A DNA stretch of 19,928 nt from the NCBI GenBank assembly GCA_028710915.1, contig JAQTTF010000011.1, forward strand, positions 1 to 19,928, in the 5' to 3' direction. Made by a program: the position numbers and the translations under genes. Every line of letters starts with the position of its first letter. The stretch's first letter is position 1. Shown in pieces: positions 5,833 through 12,277 of the stretch. Origin of the DNA: Minisyncoccota bacterium. Lineage in GTDB: Bacteria; Patescibacteriota; Minisyncoccia; Phycocordibacterales; JAQTLZ01. Under the pieces are notes generated by a model. The model saw only the letters and a program-made list of their open reading frames with translations, was not told the origin of the DNA and ran no database searches.

Positions 5833-7326
5833 CTACGCTTCAATATGTACAGTAACTCCTATACGCTCTTTTACCCTCAAGAAGAGTGCCACAAATGAGC
5901 CGACAAAGACAAAAATACTCGCAAGCAGGAAGATGTAGGAATACGCACTCACCTGTGCCTTGAGTATTACAAGCCCTATATATGTTTGGACATTTTGAGG
6001 ATCAAAACGGGAAAGCGTGCTATGACTGTTTATCGAAAGAATATTGGAAAGCGTCACGTTGTTCAAGATCGTACCGAAGATCGCGATACCGAACGCCCCC
6101 GCAATATTTCTCACAAGTGCGAGAATCGAAGAAGCAATCCCGATTTCATGCTGGTCAACCACAGAAGCAACAATGTTGGTTCGTTGTGCCATACCAAAAC
6201 CAAGCCCGAAAGCCATAATCGACATCGGAATAATAATATCGAGAGCGCTCGAACGCGGATCAAGATATGAAAGAAAAAATATTCCAATACTCGCGACCAA
6301 GGTGCTTGCAAAAATAACATATCGCGCCTCTACTTTTCCCATAAGCGCACCGCCGATGGGAGAAGAAATCATAAACGCAGCCGCAAGCGGCATAAAAAGA
6401 TAACCAGATTCAGTTGCGGTGTAGCCTAAAAATGTCTGCGCGAAAATAGGGATGAGAAATATCGCCCCCATCATTCCCATAAATACGATAAAGTTATTCA
6501 AAAGCGCATTCACGAAAGCCGGAATCTTGAAAAACTTGAGATCGACGATCGGTTCGGCCACCCGTCCTTCAATACGGATAAAAAGTCCCAAAAGACTTAC
6601 AATGGCAAAATAACAAATAAGGCTTGAGACAGATAGCCAGCCCCAATCAAAACCTCTATCAAGCACGAGGACAAGGGCTGAAAGCGCTCCTCCGAGCGTG
6701 AGCGCTCCCCACCAATCAAAATATCTTGTCTTCACTTCAGAACGTGATTCATGGACAAAGGCCATGGCCATAAGAAGTCCGACGATACCGACAGGAAGAT
6801 TTACGAGAAAGACAGATCTCCATCCGAAATTATCAATAAGCGGCCCTCCAATAAGCGGGCCGAAAACTGCTGCAGCAGCAAATGATGATGACCAAATACC
6901 AAGCGCCTGCGCGCGCTCTTTCCCCTCTTTGAAAGTTACGGCGATGATCGCCATCGCGGTCGGATAATCAGCCGAGCCAGCAATAGCCTGAATAATTCGA
7001 AAGACAATAAGAGAACCAAGGTTCCAAGAAAGCCCGGCCAAAACCGAACCAAAAATAAAAATAGTAAATCCTAAAATATAAATCTTTTTTCTGCCCAACG
7101 TATCTCCGAGTTTCCCCCAAATGGGCACGAAAACTGCGTTTGCCAGAATATAGGCAGTGGCAATCCATCCCGCGGCGCTTACCGTAATTCCGAAATCATT
7201 GATAATTTTGGGAAGGGCCAGATTGACGATTGTTTGGTCGAGCCGACCAAGAAACGTACCTACGATAACCGTAAGAAGTATCCACCACTTGAGATTGCTT
7301 TTTTCTTCTCCATTGTTATTTTGCAT
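5833..7326 (-). CDS. MFS drug efflux pump, DHA2 (EmrB/QacA) 14-TM family
   Basis: 497 residues with about 14 membrane segments, the usual DHA2 size. The N-terminus has GRLDQTIVNLALPKI, the LDxTIVNVALP motif of this family. It is followed by AYILANAVFVPIWGKLGDTLGRKK (motif A, GxLaDrxGrkk) and FGPLIGGPLIDNFGWRSVFLVNLP (motif C plus the WRWiFliNvP equivalent). It acts as a proton-driven exporter of hydrophobic or toxic compounds in the cytoplasmic membrane. It overlaps the short adaptor gene by 11 bp and is the last gene of the marR-led operon. The two HlyD-type neighbours match the EmrAB arrangement, although this lineage is expected to lack an outer membrane. Substrate is unknown. Confidence 0.93.
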   Translation of the reverse strand: MQNNNGEEKSNLKWWILLTVIVGTFLGRLDQTIVNLALPKIINDFGITVSAAGWIATAYILANAVFVPIWGKLGDTLGRKKIYILGFTIFIFGSVLAGLSWNLGSLIVFRIIQAIAGSADYPTAMAIIAVTFKEGKERAQALGIWSSSFAAAAVFGPLIGGPLIDNFGWRSVFLVNLPVGIVGLLMAMAFVHESRSEVKTRYFDWWGALTLGGALSALVLVLDRGFDWGWLSVSSLICYFAIVSLLGLFIRIEGRVAEPIVDLKFFKIPAFVNALLNNFIVFMGMMGAIFLIPIFAQTFLGYTATESGYLFMPLAAAFMISSPIGGALMGKVEARYVIFASTLVASIGIFFLSYLDPRSSALDIIIPMSIMAFGLGFGMAQRTNIVASVVDQHEIGIASSILALVRNIAGAFGIAIFGTILNNVTLSNILSINSHSTLSRFDPQNVQTYIGLVILKAQVSAYSYIFLLASIFVFVGSFVALFLRVKERIGVTVHIEA

Positions 7327-7954
7327 ATATCCTTAATTTTGCAGACATTCCGTTTTTGAATTCAGGGTGGAGGGATATATCAAAACGGACTTTTACATCA
7401 AATTGCATCACTGCGCGCTTGTCGGAAATATTGAATACGACGCTGGTCTGATCAGATGTCGGGCTTATTTGGTCGACGACACCGGTGAATTCTTTCCCGC
7501 CGAATGCATCAACAGTAAAGAGAGCCGGGTCACCGACTTTAATCTTCGAAAATCCCTTATCTTCATCTATTTTCCCGATAACTCGAAGTTCATTGGGATC
7601 AATCATCGAGACGACTGGACTTCCCGGCATAAAAACTTGTCCTGGAGTATTCACGACAGAGATCACAATTCCGGACGTTTTTGCAGAAAGAATTTCCGAA
7701 CCGACTCGAGCAACAGATTCGTTGGCAGATACAGTATCTCCTGGCTTCACATAAACTTCAGAAAGAATACCTTCTGCTTCTGGACTAATATTTATGACCG
7801 GCGCCGAGATCTGCGACATATCAATAGCAACGTATGAGGAAATTGATTTCCAATAGAGAAATCCGCCGAGGGCTAGCGCAACCAGTACAATACCTGTGAC
7901 ACTTTGCACCCAGGCTTTCGTAAAAATGCCTTTCTTTGGTTCAGATTTTTCCAT
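7316..7954 (-). CDS. Short HlyD/EmrA-type adaptor lacking the coiled-coil hairpin
   Basis: 212 residues. There is one membrane helix (about residues 16-36, VTGIVLVALALGGFLYW), then a biotinyl-lipoyl-like unit whose two halves are joined directly: EGILSEVYVKPGDTVSANE and AKTSGIVISVVNTPGQVFMPGSPV. A beta-barrel domain (LRVIGKIDEDKGFSKIKVGDPALFTV) and the membrane-proximal end (MSAKLRIYAK) follow. The helical hairpin that normally separates the lipoyl halves is absent. The start at 7954 is one base after the stop of the larger adaptor; an upstream in-frame ATG at 8029 would lie inside that gene. The last 11 bp overlap the MFS start. It probably links the pump to the extracellular side together with its partner. 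Confidence 0.85.
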   Translation of the reverse strand: MEKSEPKKGIFTKAWVQSVTGIVLVALALGGFLYWKSISSYVAIDMSQISAPVINISPEAEGILSEVYVKPGDTVSANESVARVGSEILSAKTSGIVISVVNTPGQVFMPGSPVVSMIDPNELRVIGKIDEDKGFSKIKVGDPALFTVDAFGGKEFTGVVDQISPTSDQTSVVFNISDKRAVMQFDVKVRFDISLHPEFKNGMSAKLRIYAK

Positions 7955-7955
7955 A

Positions 7956-8933
7956 TTATTTTTGCAATAACGTAATAAGAGTTTTATTTGCCACAACTGA
8001 CTGCCCAACCTTGAGATGCGAATCGACAAAAGAAACTATGCCATCTATTGGCGCGACAATAAGACTATTATTGTAAGTAGCAAGAGCGGCTTCATATGTG
8101 CCTTCGGCGGCATCAACAGCGGCCTGCGCTACATTTGCGTCCGGCGAACCATTTTTGCCGAGATTAGCTTCGAGTTGTTTCAATACTTGATCGCGAGTGG
8201 CAACTGCTAGATCATAAGCGTTTTTATTTGCTGCATACGTAGATGATTTTGTATTTGGAACATCAACTACCCAATTCACAGAATTGGTGAAAGAATATCC
8301 TTTCGGAAACTGAATAAATAATCCGCACGAGCCGAGGGGCTGAGTAGTATAAAACGCATATCCCGAAAAGGAACCGTAAGCATAAGGATCAGTTATTTTA
8401 TAGCTCGTCTCGGTATCACACGTATAGGTGCCGGTTACAACAGGAGTTTGATCCTCACTTACAGGTAAAACACTGTTGTCATATTTACTATGAGGAACTG
8501 CGATAAGATTACTCGACAAAAGAGTACGAAAAGCGTTTGCAACCAAAACATCTTGTTCTGTTTTAGCATTTGCATATTGAACATTGAGCGATGCATACTG
8601 CGCTTTCGCAAGTTCAAGCGCGCCTTTCGCCTGATTGAGAGTTCCCTGTACGTCACTTGTATCAAGCGACGCAAGAACTTCTCCTTTCCTAACAGTGTCG
8701 CCGACATTTACAGAAACTTCCGCGAGGCGTCCCGCTCGGAGAAATGCGAGATCGACAGAGTTCTGTGCACTTCCGTCTGAAAAAGAAACTCCTGAATGAG
8801 AACTCGAAGGAATGGCGACTACTGGAGCATTACCAATAGATCTATAGAAAAAAGCGCCCACCAGAAACGCAATGATTATTGCTGCAGGAATAATGACTTT
8901 CGGCTTCTCAAGAAATGTAATGACGTTTTTCAT
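7956..8933 (-). CDS. HlyD-type adaptor with insertion domain and no beta-barrel
   Basis: 325 residues. The N-terminal membrane helix (PKVIIPAAIIIAFLVGAFFY) is followed by the first lipoyl half (LAEVSVNVGDTVRKGEVLAS). A helical hairpin starts at QGTLNQAKGALELAKAQYAS and returns through VAQAAVDAAEGTYEAALATY. The second lipoyl half is VAPIDGIVSFVDSHLKVGQS. Between the two helices is an insertion of roughly 90 residues rich in Tyr, Ser and Thr, with Cys in TCDTETS and GSCGLF that could form a disulfide outside the cell. The protein stops right after the lipoyl domain, so the beta-barrel and membrane-proximal domains are missing; the next gene supplies them. The ATG at 8933 lies one base after the marR stop (TAATATG); a TTG at 8942 also reads in frame. 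Confidence 0.83.
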   Translation of the reverse strand: MKNVITFLEKPKVIIPAAIIIAFLVGAFFYRSIGNAPVVAIPSSSHSGVSFSDGSAQNSVDLAFLRAGRLAEVSVNVGDTVRKGEVLASLDTSDVQGTLNQAKGALELAKAQYASLNVQYANAKTEQDVLVANAFRTLLSSNLIAVPHSKYDNSVLPVSEDQTPVVTGTYTCDTETSYKITDPYAYGSFSGYAFYTTQPLGSCGLFIQFPKGYSFTNSVNWVVDVPNTKSSTYAANKNAYDLAVATRDQVLKQLEANLGKNGSPDANVAQAAVDAAEGTYEAALATYNNSLIVAPIDGIVSFVDSHLKVGQSVVANKTLITLLQK

Positions 8934-8934
8934 A

Positions 8935-9357
8935 TTAAACAAGTTTCTTTAGAATCGCTGTAAGCTGTTTTTTGTCGTTGTCATTTAAATTTTTAAGCAT
9001 TTCGGCAAACATTTTTGTCTTTATACCCCGAAACAGCGTGAATAACTTCGAAGCTTTCGGCGTTATTACTATGCGAACAGTCCGTCTATCCTTCGAATCT
9101 ACTTTCCGTGTTATTAATTTTTTATTTGCTAGAGACTCAATCATAGATGTGGCGGAAGGAGCAGAAATTGAGAGATAGTCGGCAATATTTTTCATCGTGG
9201 GATTCTTTTTTTCAAAAATAAATCGAAGCGTCTCGATCTGTGAGAAAGTGAAATGCATAGCTTCCATCTTTCTTCGGAAAGCGATGATGAGCTTTTGGTG
9301 AAAAGCTATGAAAACATCCTGAAGCTCGCTATTCCCTCTCGTTTCTTGTTTTATCAT
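8935..9357 (-). CDS. MarR family transcriptional regulator
   Basis: 140 residues, the usual MarR length, with the winged-helix core at about 40-105. Key blocks are FTFSQIETLRFIFEKKNPTM, then IADYLSISAPSATSMIESLA (recognition helix), KKLITRKVDSKDRRTVRIVI (the wing, with the conserved D-x-R-DRR pattern) and LTPKA-type ITPKASKLF. As a dimer it would bind a palindrome and repress its own operon until a toxic compound releases it. It is the first gene of the efflux operon. A near-consensus promoter lies upstream (9411-9439) and a small palindrome between that promoter and the gene. Autorepression of marR, both adaptors and the MFS pump is the natural inference. Confidence 0.93.
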   Translation of the reverse strand: MIKQETRGNSELQDVFIAFHQKLIIAFRRKMEAMHFTFSQIETLRFIFEKKNPTMKNIADYLSISAPSATSMIESLANKKLITRKVDSKDRRTVRIVITPKASKLFTLFRGIKTKMFAEMLKNLNDNDKKQLTAILKKLV

Positions 9358-9386
9358 TGTTTTTTGGTAATTCTATAAAAGGTTAG

Positions 9387-9399
9387 ATACTCTAAGTAT
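9387..9399. promoter_or_regulatory. Candidate MarR operator
   Basis: ATACT-CTA-AGTAT is a perfect 5-bp inverted repeat with a 3-bp centre. It lies about 12 bp downstream of the -10 box and 30 bp before the marR start, where a bound dimer would block the promoter. Arms are short, so this is a candidate only. Confidence 0.4.
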
Positions 9400-9410
9400 T
9401 AGACAGGTTA

Positions 9411-9439
9411 ACTATATCTCCATAGCAGTTGTTTGTCAA
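9411..9439 (-). promoter_or_regulatory. Near-consensus sigma70 promoter of the marR-efflux operon
   Basis: On the minus strand: TTGACA (complement of 9434-9439), an exact 17-bp spacer, TATAGT (complement of 9411-9416). Predicted start near 9404, giving a leader of about 47 nt before the marR ATG. No clear Shine-Dalgarno is seen before that ATG. Confidence 0.8.
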
Positions 9440-9478
9440 CTCATGCAGAATTTTCATATTTTTTATGCAAAATAAAAC

Positions 9479-9498
9479 CCCACGAACAAGTTCGTGGG
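9479..9498 (-). terminator. Terminator of the 162-residue orphan
   Basis: On the minus strand CCCACGAAC and GTTCGTGGG form a 9-bp stem with a 2-nt centre (effectively a 4-nt loop), followed by GTTTTATTTT. It isolates the orphan gene from the efflux operon promoter just downstream. Confidence 0.8.
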
Positions 9499-9541
9499 TA
9501 GACCCAGAAAATCTAGGTAGAATATAGAAACAACTCCCTGC

Positions 9542-10030
9542 CTATGCGAAGGCTGGGGATGAAATCCTGCCGAAGGATTTCACACAATCCCGACGGCATC
9601 GACTCTTGACGGACGAGCACGAGAGCGGGTTGGGCACCATTTCCAGAAGATGGGGATGGGCGATAAGCCTATCCGCAACCTTCCCCAACTCTGCGCGTGC
9701 CCTAGTGCACCGCTCCTTGGCTGGAACCTTCGAGAGCGATTGGAGGTCTACGAAGTAGCCTCCGTGGCGCTTTCCGACTTCCTTCACCACCTTCAGGCGA
9801 TCGATGGCGAATTTCGCCCTGGGCACGAGAACCAAGATCGTCTCGTAGATTTCTCGTCCCAAGAACTTTACGCCCAGAATCACCTGTTTCTTGCCGACCT
9901 TGAGGAAACGGAACACTCCGGTTACCGCTCCGTCAATCGCCGTCCAGATGACGCTGTCCGATCCCCTTGGCCTTTCCTCCAGAAGTGCTTCTGCTTCGAG
10001 CAAATTCTGGTTGAGCTGCTGTGGATCCAT
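9542..10030 (-). CDS. GC-rich orphan protein of unknown function
   Basis: 162 residues, unrecognised. It begins MDPQQLNQNLLEAEALLEER (acidic, helical), has a mildly hydrophobic middle (VFRFLKVGKKQVILGVKFLG, then ETILVLVPRAKF) and a basic, Cys-containing tail (CSSVKSRCRRDC). No membrane helix or catalytic motif is clear. The ATG at 10030 is preferred over an upstream in-frame start because GGGGAGGG lies nine bases before it. It is monocistronic, with its own consensus-like promoter and terminator, and its composition is much richer in G and C than neighbours. An 8-bp inverted repeat (GAAATCCT/AGGATTTC, 9561-9581) falls within the last codons. The tail is odd enough that a frameshift near the 3' end cannot be excluded. 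Confidence 0.6.
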   Translation of the reverse strand: MDPQQLNQNLLEAEALLEERPRGSDSVIWTAIDGAVTGVFRFLKVGKKQVILGVKFLGREIYETILVLVPRAKFAIDRLKVVKEVGKRHGGYFVDLQSLSKVPAKERCTRARAELGKVADRLIAHPHLLEMVPNPLSCSSVKSRCRRDCVKSFGRISSPAFA

Positions 10031-10102
10031 GTTGCCAAACCCTCCCCTGACTAAGATCACTCCCCGCCTATGTCTCCGCTCTCATGTCGGAAACCTAAAA
10101 AA

Positions 10103-10131
10103 ATTGTATGCCTGCTTTGTGATCCTGTCAA
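10103..10131 (-). promoter_or_regulatory. Near-consensus promoter of the 162-residue orphan
   Basis: On the minus strand TTGACA (complement of 10126-10131), a 17-bp spacer, TACAAT (complement of 10103-10108). The leader would be about 65 nt and ends in a strong GGGGAGGG ribosome site. Confidence 0.75.
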
Positions 10132-10139
10132 AGTTTAAT

Positions 10140-10598
10140 CTACCCGACAAAAAATGAAGCAAAATAAAGGAAAAATCCCAATGGCAAGAAAATAAAATAG
10201 TCTCTTGGAGCTATCCGCCACCAATTATCCTTATGCCACCAAATTTTGTCTTTTCTAAAATTTTTCAATCCAAAAGCGGGATTAAATACAAACCAGAAAA
10301 AATCTTCGACTACCCAAAATAAAATGAAAAGAGAAATGAGACGCAATTCGACAGCAAAAGAAAGGGGAAGAAAAAGATAAATGATATGAATAAAGAAAAA
10401 GAGAAAACTTACTGCCCAAATGTGATACCCAGTAGCAGGCCTGCCACCAAAGAAGACTTTACTGACAATATGTTCTTTTGAAAGCTTCCACGTGGGAAGC
10501 TTTTCCGCCCACCCATATGGGCCTTCGATTTCAATCTCAACTTTAGCGAAAAGAAAGCCTGCTATTAGTATAAAGATTATTGGCAGTAAAAAATGCAT
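10140..10598 (-). CDS. Conserved-looking polytopic membrane protein, function unknown
   Basis: 152 residues. An N-terminal membrane helix (FLLPIIFILIAGFLFAKV) is followed by EIEIEGPYGWAEKLPTWKLS, a short polar stretch with Trp and Pro. Three further hydrophobic segments follow (IWAVSFLFFFIHIIYLFLPL, LRLISLFILFWVVEDFFWFV, YFIFLPLGFFLYFASFF). A Trp/His/Lys-rich loop, KDKIWWHKDNWWRIAPRDY, lies between the last two. The E-G-x-x-GWAxxLPTW block and the WxxxxWWRIxPRDY loop look like conserved motifs of a family, but I cannot name it. No Shine-Dalgarno is evident; TGGTATGCA six bases before the ATG is a weak extended -10. It follows the 53-residue gene in the same direction. Confidence 0.75.
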   Translation of the reverse strand: MHFLLPIIFILIAGFLFAKVEIEIEGPYGWAEKLPTWKLSKEHIVSKVFFGGRPATGYHIWAVSFLFFFIHIIYLFLPLSFAVELRLISLFILFWVVEDFFWFVFNPAFGLKNFRKDKIWWHKDNWWRIAPRDYFIFLPLGFFLYFASFFVG

Positions 10599-10653
10599 AT
10601 TATTTGCATACCATTTATATCCCTTGCTTTACCTTATCTCATTTCATACTCAT

Positions 10654-10815
10654 TCATTTGAATGCATAGTGCATGAGTACGATAGTCAGAGCGTTCAGAA
10701 CGACTAGCATAATTACAAAAGCTGTTTTCGAGTGCACCGCATCTGGATGTATCAAAATATAAATCGTGTAAATTATTGAAACAATCGCCGCGCCGAGGAA
10801 GTTTCCTTTTATCAT
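10654..10815 (-). CDS. 53-residue two-helix membrane protein
   Basis: A short open frame starting MIKGNFLGAAIVSIIYTIYI and ending VLNALTIVLMHYAFK. Two hydrophobic stretches (residues about 6-22 and 33-49) are separated by a polar turn with HPDAVHSK, the expected pattern for a small hairpin membrane protein. It precedes the 152-residue membrane protein by 55 bp on the same strand, so the pair may be co-expressed. There is no Shine-Dalgarno before the ATG. Support comes only from the amphipathic layout and position; function is unknown. Confidence 0.5.
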   Translation of the reverse strand: MIKGNFLGAAIVSIIYTIYILIHPDAVHSKTAFVIMLVVLNALTIVLMHYAFK

Positions 10816-10947
10816 AGTTTTATAGTTAGGTTAATTTAATAAAATGTTCGATCTGTAACTGGGGATGGCTTCATCTCTTAAAAGCATACCACTTTCAAAC
10901 TGAAAAAACTTTATCTTGGTGGACAAAATGAGAAGAAAACAATACTG

Positions 10948-11019
10948 GGTGGCTACTGGGGGTCGAACCCAGACTAAAAGCTCCACAAGCTCGTGTGCTA
11001 CCGCTACACCATAGCCACC
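10948..11019 (-). tRNA. tRNA-His (GTG)
   Basis: A 72-nt cloverleaf including the extra G at position -1, which pairs with C73, the histidine identity feature. The acceptor GTGGCTA pairs with TAGCCAC. The anticodon loop is TTGTGGA (anticodon GTG) and the T-arm is CTGGG-TTCGACC-CCCAG. The D-loop is short. The 3' CCA is not encoded and must be added after transcription. Confidence 0.95.
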
Positions 11020-11065
11020 ATTACGAAAACTTCTCTAGCTTAGCTGAAAATTGGCTTTTTTACAA

Positions 11066-11111
11066 AGAAACCCCGTCCCCCACTTGCATGCAAGTGGGGG
11101 ACGGGGTTTCT
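11066..11111 (-). terminator. 46-bp perfect palindrome, terminator of the slipin gene
   Basis: Two 23-nt arms are exact reverse complements with no spacer (left arm 11066-11088 begins AGAAACCCCGTCCCCCACTT). The tip would open as a small loop around TTGCATGCAA. It lies 9 bp after the slipin stop and is followed on the minus strand by TTTGT. It is far longer than needed for termination. Confidence 0.7.
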
Positions 11112-11120
11112 AAAATTGAA

Positions 11121-11876
11121 TTATTTATTGTTATCCTTTCGCAAAGTTGCAAAGGCATCAGCAACTGTCGTCATAAACTGCGCTGGAAAAATAATCGTAG
11201 AATTTTTCTCTGTGGCAATTTCAGACATAGTCTGGAGTGTTCGAAGTTGGAGTGCGACAGGGTGAGCAGAGATAAGGTCTGCGGCCTGGCCGAGTTTTTC
11301 TGCTGCTTGGAATTCTCCTTCTGCCGCAACGATCTTCGCACGTCTTTCTCGCTCTGCTTCCGCTTCTTTTGCCATTGCTCTTTGCATATTGTCAGGCAAA
11401 GTAATGTCTTTAATTTCCACCGCTGTCACCTGCACGCCCCACGGCTCGGTATGGCTATCAATCGTATCTTTAATATCCACATTGATCTCTGAAGTTTGAG
11501 AAAGAAGCTCATCAAGCTTGAAACGTCCGACAACATTCCGTACCGTGGTCTGACTGATCTGGTTCACGGCGCTCGAAACATTTTCGATTGCAATAACAGA
11601 TTTCACAGCATCCACAACGTGATAGTAAGCAACAGCAGCGATATCAATGGAAACATTGTCTTTCGTAATAATTTTCTGCGAAGGGATATTCATTGTGATG
11701 GTTCGAAGCTCGACTCGAGTCATTTTTTCAAAAATAGGAATAAGAATGATGAGTCCGGGACCTCGCATGCCGGTAGATTTTCCGAGAAAGAAAATAACTC
11801 CCCTTTCATATTCCTTGAGAATTTTGAGAGAAGAAAACAAGAGAACTACGACGATAAAGATGATGATTTCGATCAT
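11121..11876 (-). CDS. Slipin (stomatin-like SPFH/band 7 protein)
   Basis: 251 residues, the usual slipin length. An N-terminal membrane hairpin (EIIIFIVVVLLFSSLKIL) is followed by the SPFH domain: EYERGVIFFLGK, GPGLIILIPIFEKM, TITMNIPSQKIITKDNVSID and AVAYYHVVDAVKSVIAIEN. Then come TTVRNVVGRFKLDELLS and WGVQVTAVEIKDITLPDNMQ. The coiled-coil end is AKEAEAERERRAKIVAAEGE with the QAADLISAHPVALQLRTLQT tail. Such proteins form oligomeric membrane scaffolds and are often linked to an NfeD-type partner and protease, but no such gene is beside it here. A promoter lies at 11907-11935 and a very strong terminator follows, so it is monocistronic. The ATG at 11876 lacks a Shine-Dalgarno. Confidence 0.95.
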   Translation of the reverse strand: MIEIIIFIVVVLLFSSLKILKEYERGVIFFLGKSTGMRGPGLIILIPIFEKMTRVELRTITMNIPSQKIITKDNVSIDIAAVAYYHVVDAVKSVIAIENVSSAVNQISQTTVRNVVGRFKLDELLSQTSEINVDIKDTIDSHTEPWGVQVTAVEIKDITLPDNMQRAMAKEAEAERERRAKIVAAEGEFQAAEKLGQAADLISAHPVALQLRTLQTMSEIATEKNSTIIFPAQFMTTVADAFATLRKDNNK

Positions 11877-11906
11877 GGGATTTTAGTTAGAAGCTGATAG
11901 GAACAT

Positions 11907-11935
11907 AGTATAGCGCTTTGGAATACGGGAGACAA
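11907..11935 (-). promoter_or_regulatory. Promoter of the slipin gene
   Basis: On the minus strand TTGTCT (complement of 11930-11935), a 17-bp spacer, TATACT (complement of 11907-11912). The predicted leader is about 25 nt. The folded element at 11939-12034 lies just upstream of the -35 and so outside this transcript. Confidence 0.7.
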
Positions 11936-11938
11936 ACG

Positions 11939-12034
11939 GAGAGGAATCTTGCTCCTTACAGGAGCGGTCCCCTCGTTGGAGATTTTGTTTCGCCTCGCTC
12001 ACAAAATCTGCTCAACGAGGCTTCAAGTCCTCTC
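11939..12034. other. Non-coding three-way-junction element
   Basis: Three helices fit together. P1: GAGAGGA (11939-11945) pairs with TCCTCTC (12028-12034), extended by CTT/AAG (11948-11950 with 12025-12027). P2: GCTCC (11951-11955) pairs with GGAGC (11961-11965). P3: CCTCGTTG and AGATTTTGT (11971-11988) pair with ACAAAATCT and CAACGAGG (12001-12020), with a 12-nt loop. No coding frame or promoter explains the element. Strand is unknown, because the pairings are symmetric. It could be a structured RNA, a remnant of a tRNA-associated element, or a DNA-hairpin repeat. Confidence 0.45.
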
Positions 12035-12036
12035 AC

Positions 12037-12058
12037 GTGAAGCGCCCCCGCGCTTCAC
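12037..12058. repeat. Small GC-rich hairpin
   Basis: GTGAAGCG (12037-12044) and CGCTTCAC (12051-12058) form an 8-bp stem with a C-rich loop, directly between the three-way-junction element and the tRNA-Leu terminator. There is no T run on either side. Confidence 0.5.
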
Positions 12059-12064
12059 TCTGCC

Positions 12065-12106
12065 ACAAAATGAAAACTCCCCGACATCGGGGAGTTTTCA
12101 TTTTGT
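12065..12106 (-). terminator. Terminator of tRNA-Leu
   Basis: A 20-bp perfect stem, ACAAAATGAAAACTCCCCGA (12065-12084) with its complement at 12087-12106, and a 2-nt centre. The descending arm contains TTTTCATTTTG on the minus strand. The stem starts at the discriminator base of the tRNA, so processing must open or cut it. Confidence 0.75.
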
Positions 12107-12188
12107 GCGCAGGAGAGGACTTGAACCTCCATGCCCGAAGGGCGTTCCCACCTCAAGGGAGTGCGTCTACCAATTTCGCCACCTGCGC
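12106..12188 (-). tRNA. tRNA-Leu (GAG)
   Basis: An 83-nt class II tRNA. Acceptor GCGCAGG pairs with CCTGCGC and the discriminator is A. The D-arm has TGGCGAAATTGGTAGACGCA, typical of tRNA-Leu. The anticodon loop is TTGAGGT (anticodon GAG). The long variable arm contains GCCC-TTC-GGGC and the T-arm is TTCAAGT between GAGG and CCTC. CCA is not encoded. Confidence 0.95.
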
Positions 12189-12247
12189 ATTACGAATACC
12201 CGCCTATTATGTATGAGTTCCCGACAATTTTCAACTCTCAAAACAAA

Positions 12248-12267
12248 AAAGAGCCTTTCGGCTCTTT
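12248..12267 (-). terminator. Terminator of rplS
   Basis: On the minus strand AAAGAGCC-GAAA-GGCTCTTT, an 8-bp stem with a GNRA tetraloop, followed by TTTGTTTTG. It lies 10 bp after the L19 stop. Confidence 0.9.
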
Positions 12268-12277
12268 CTTGTTTTGA

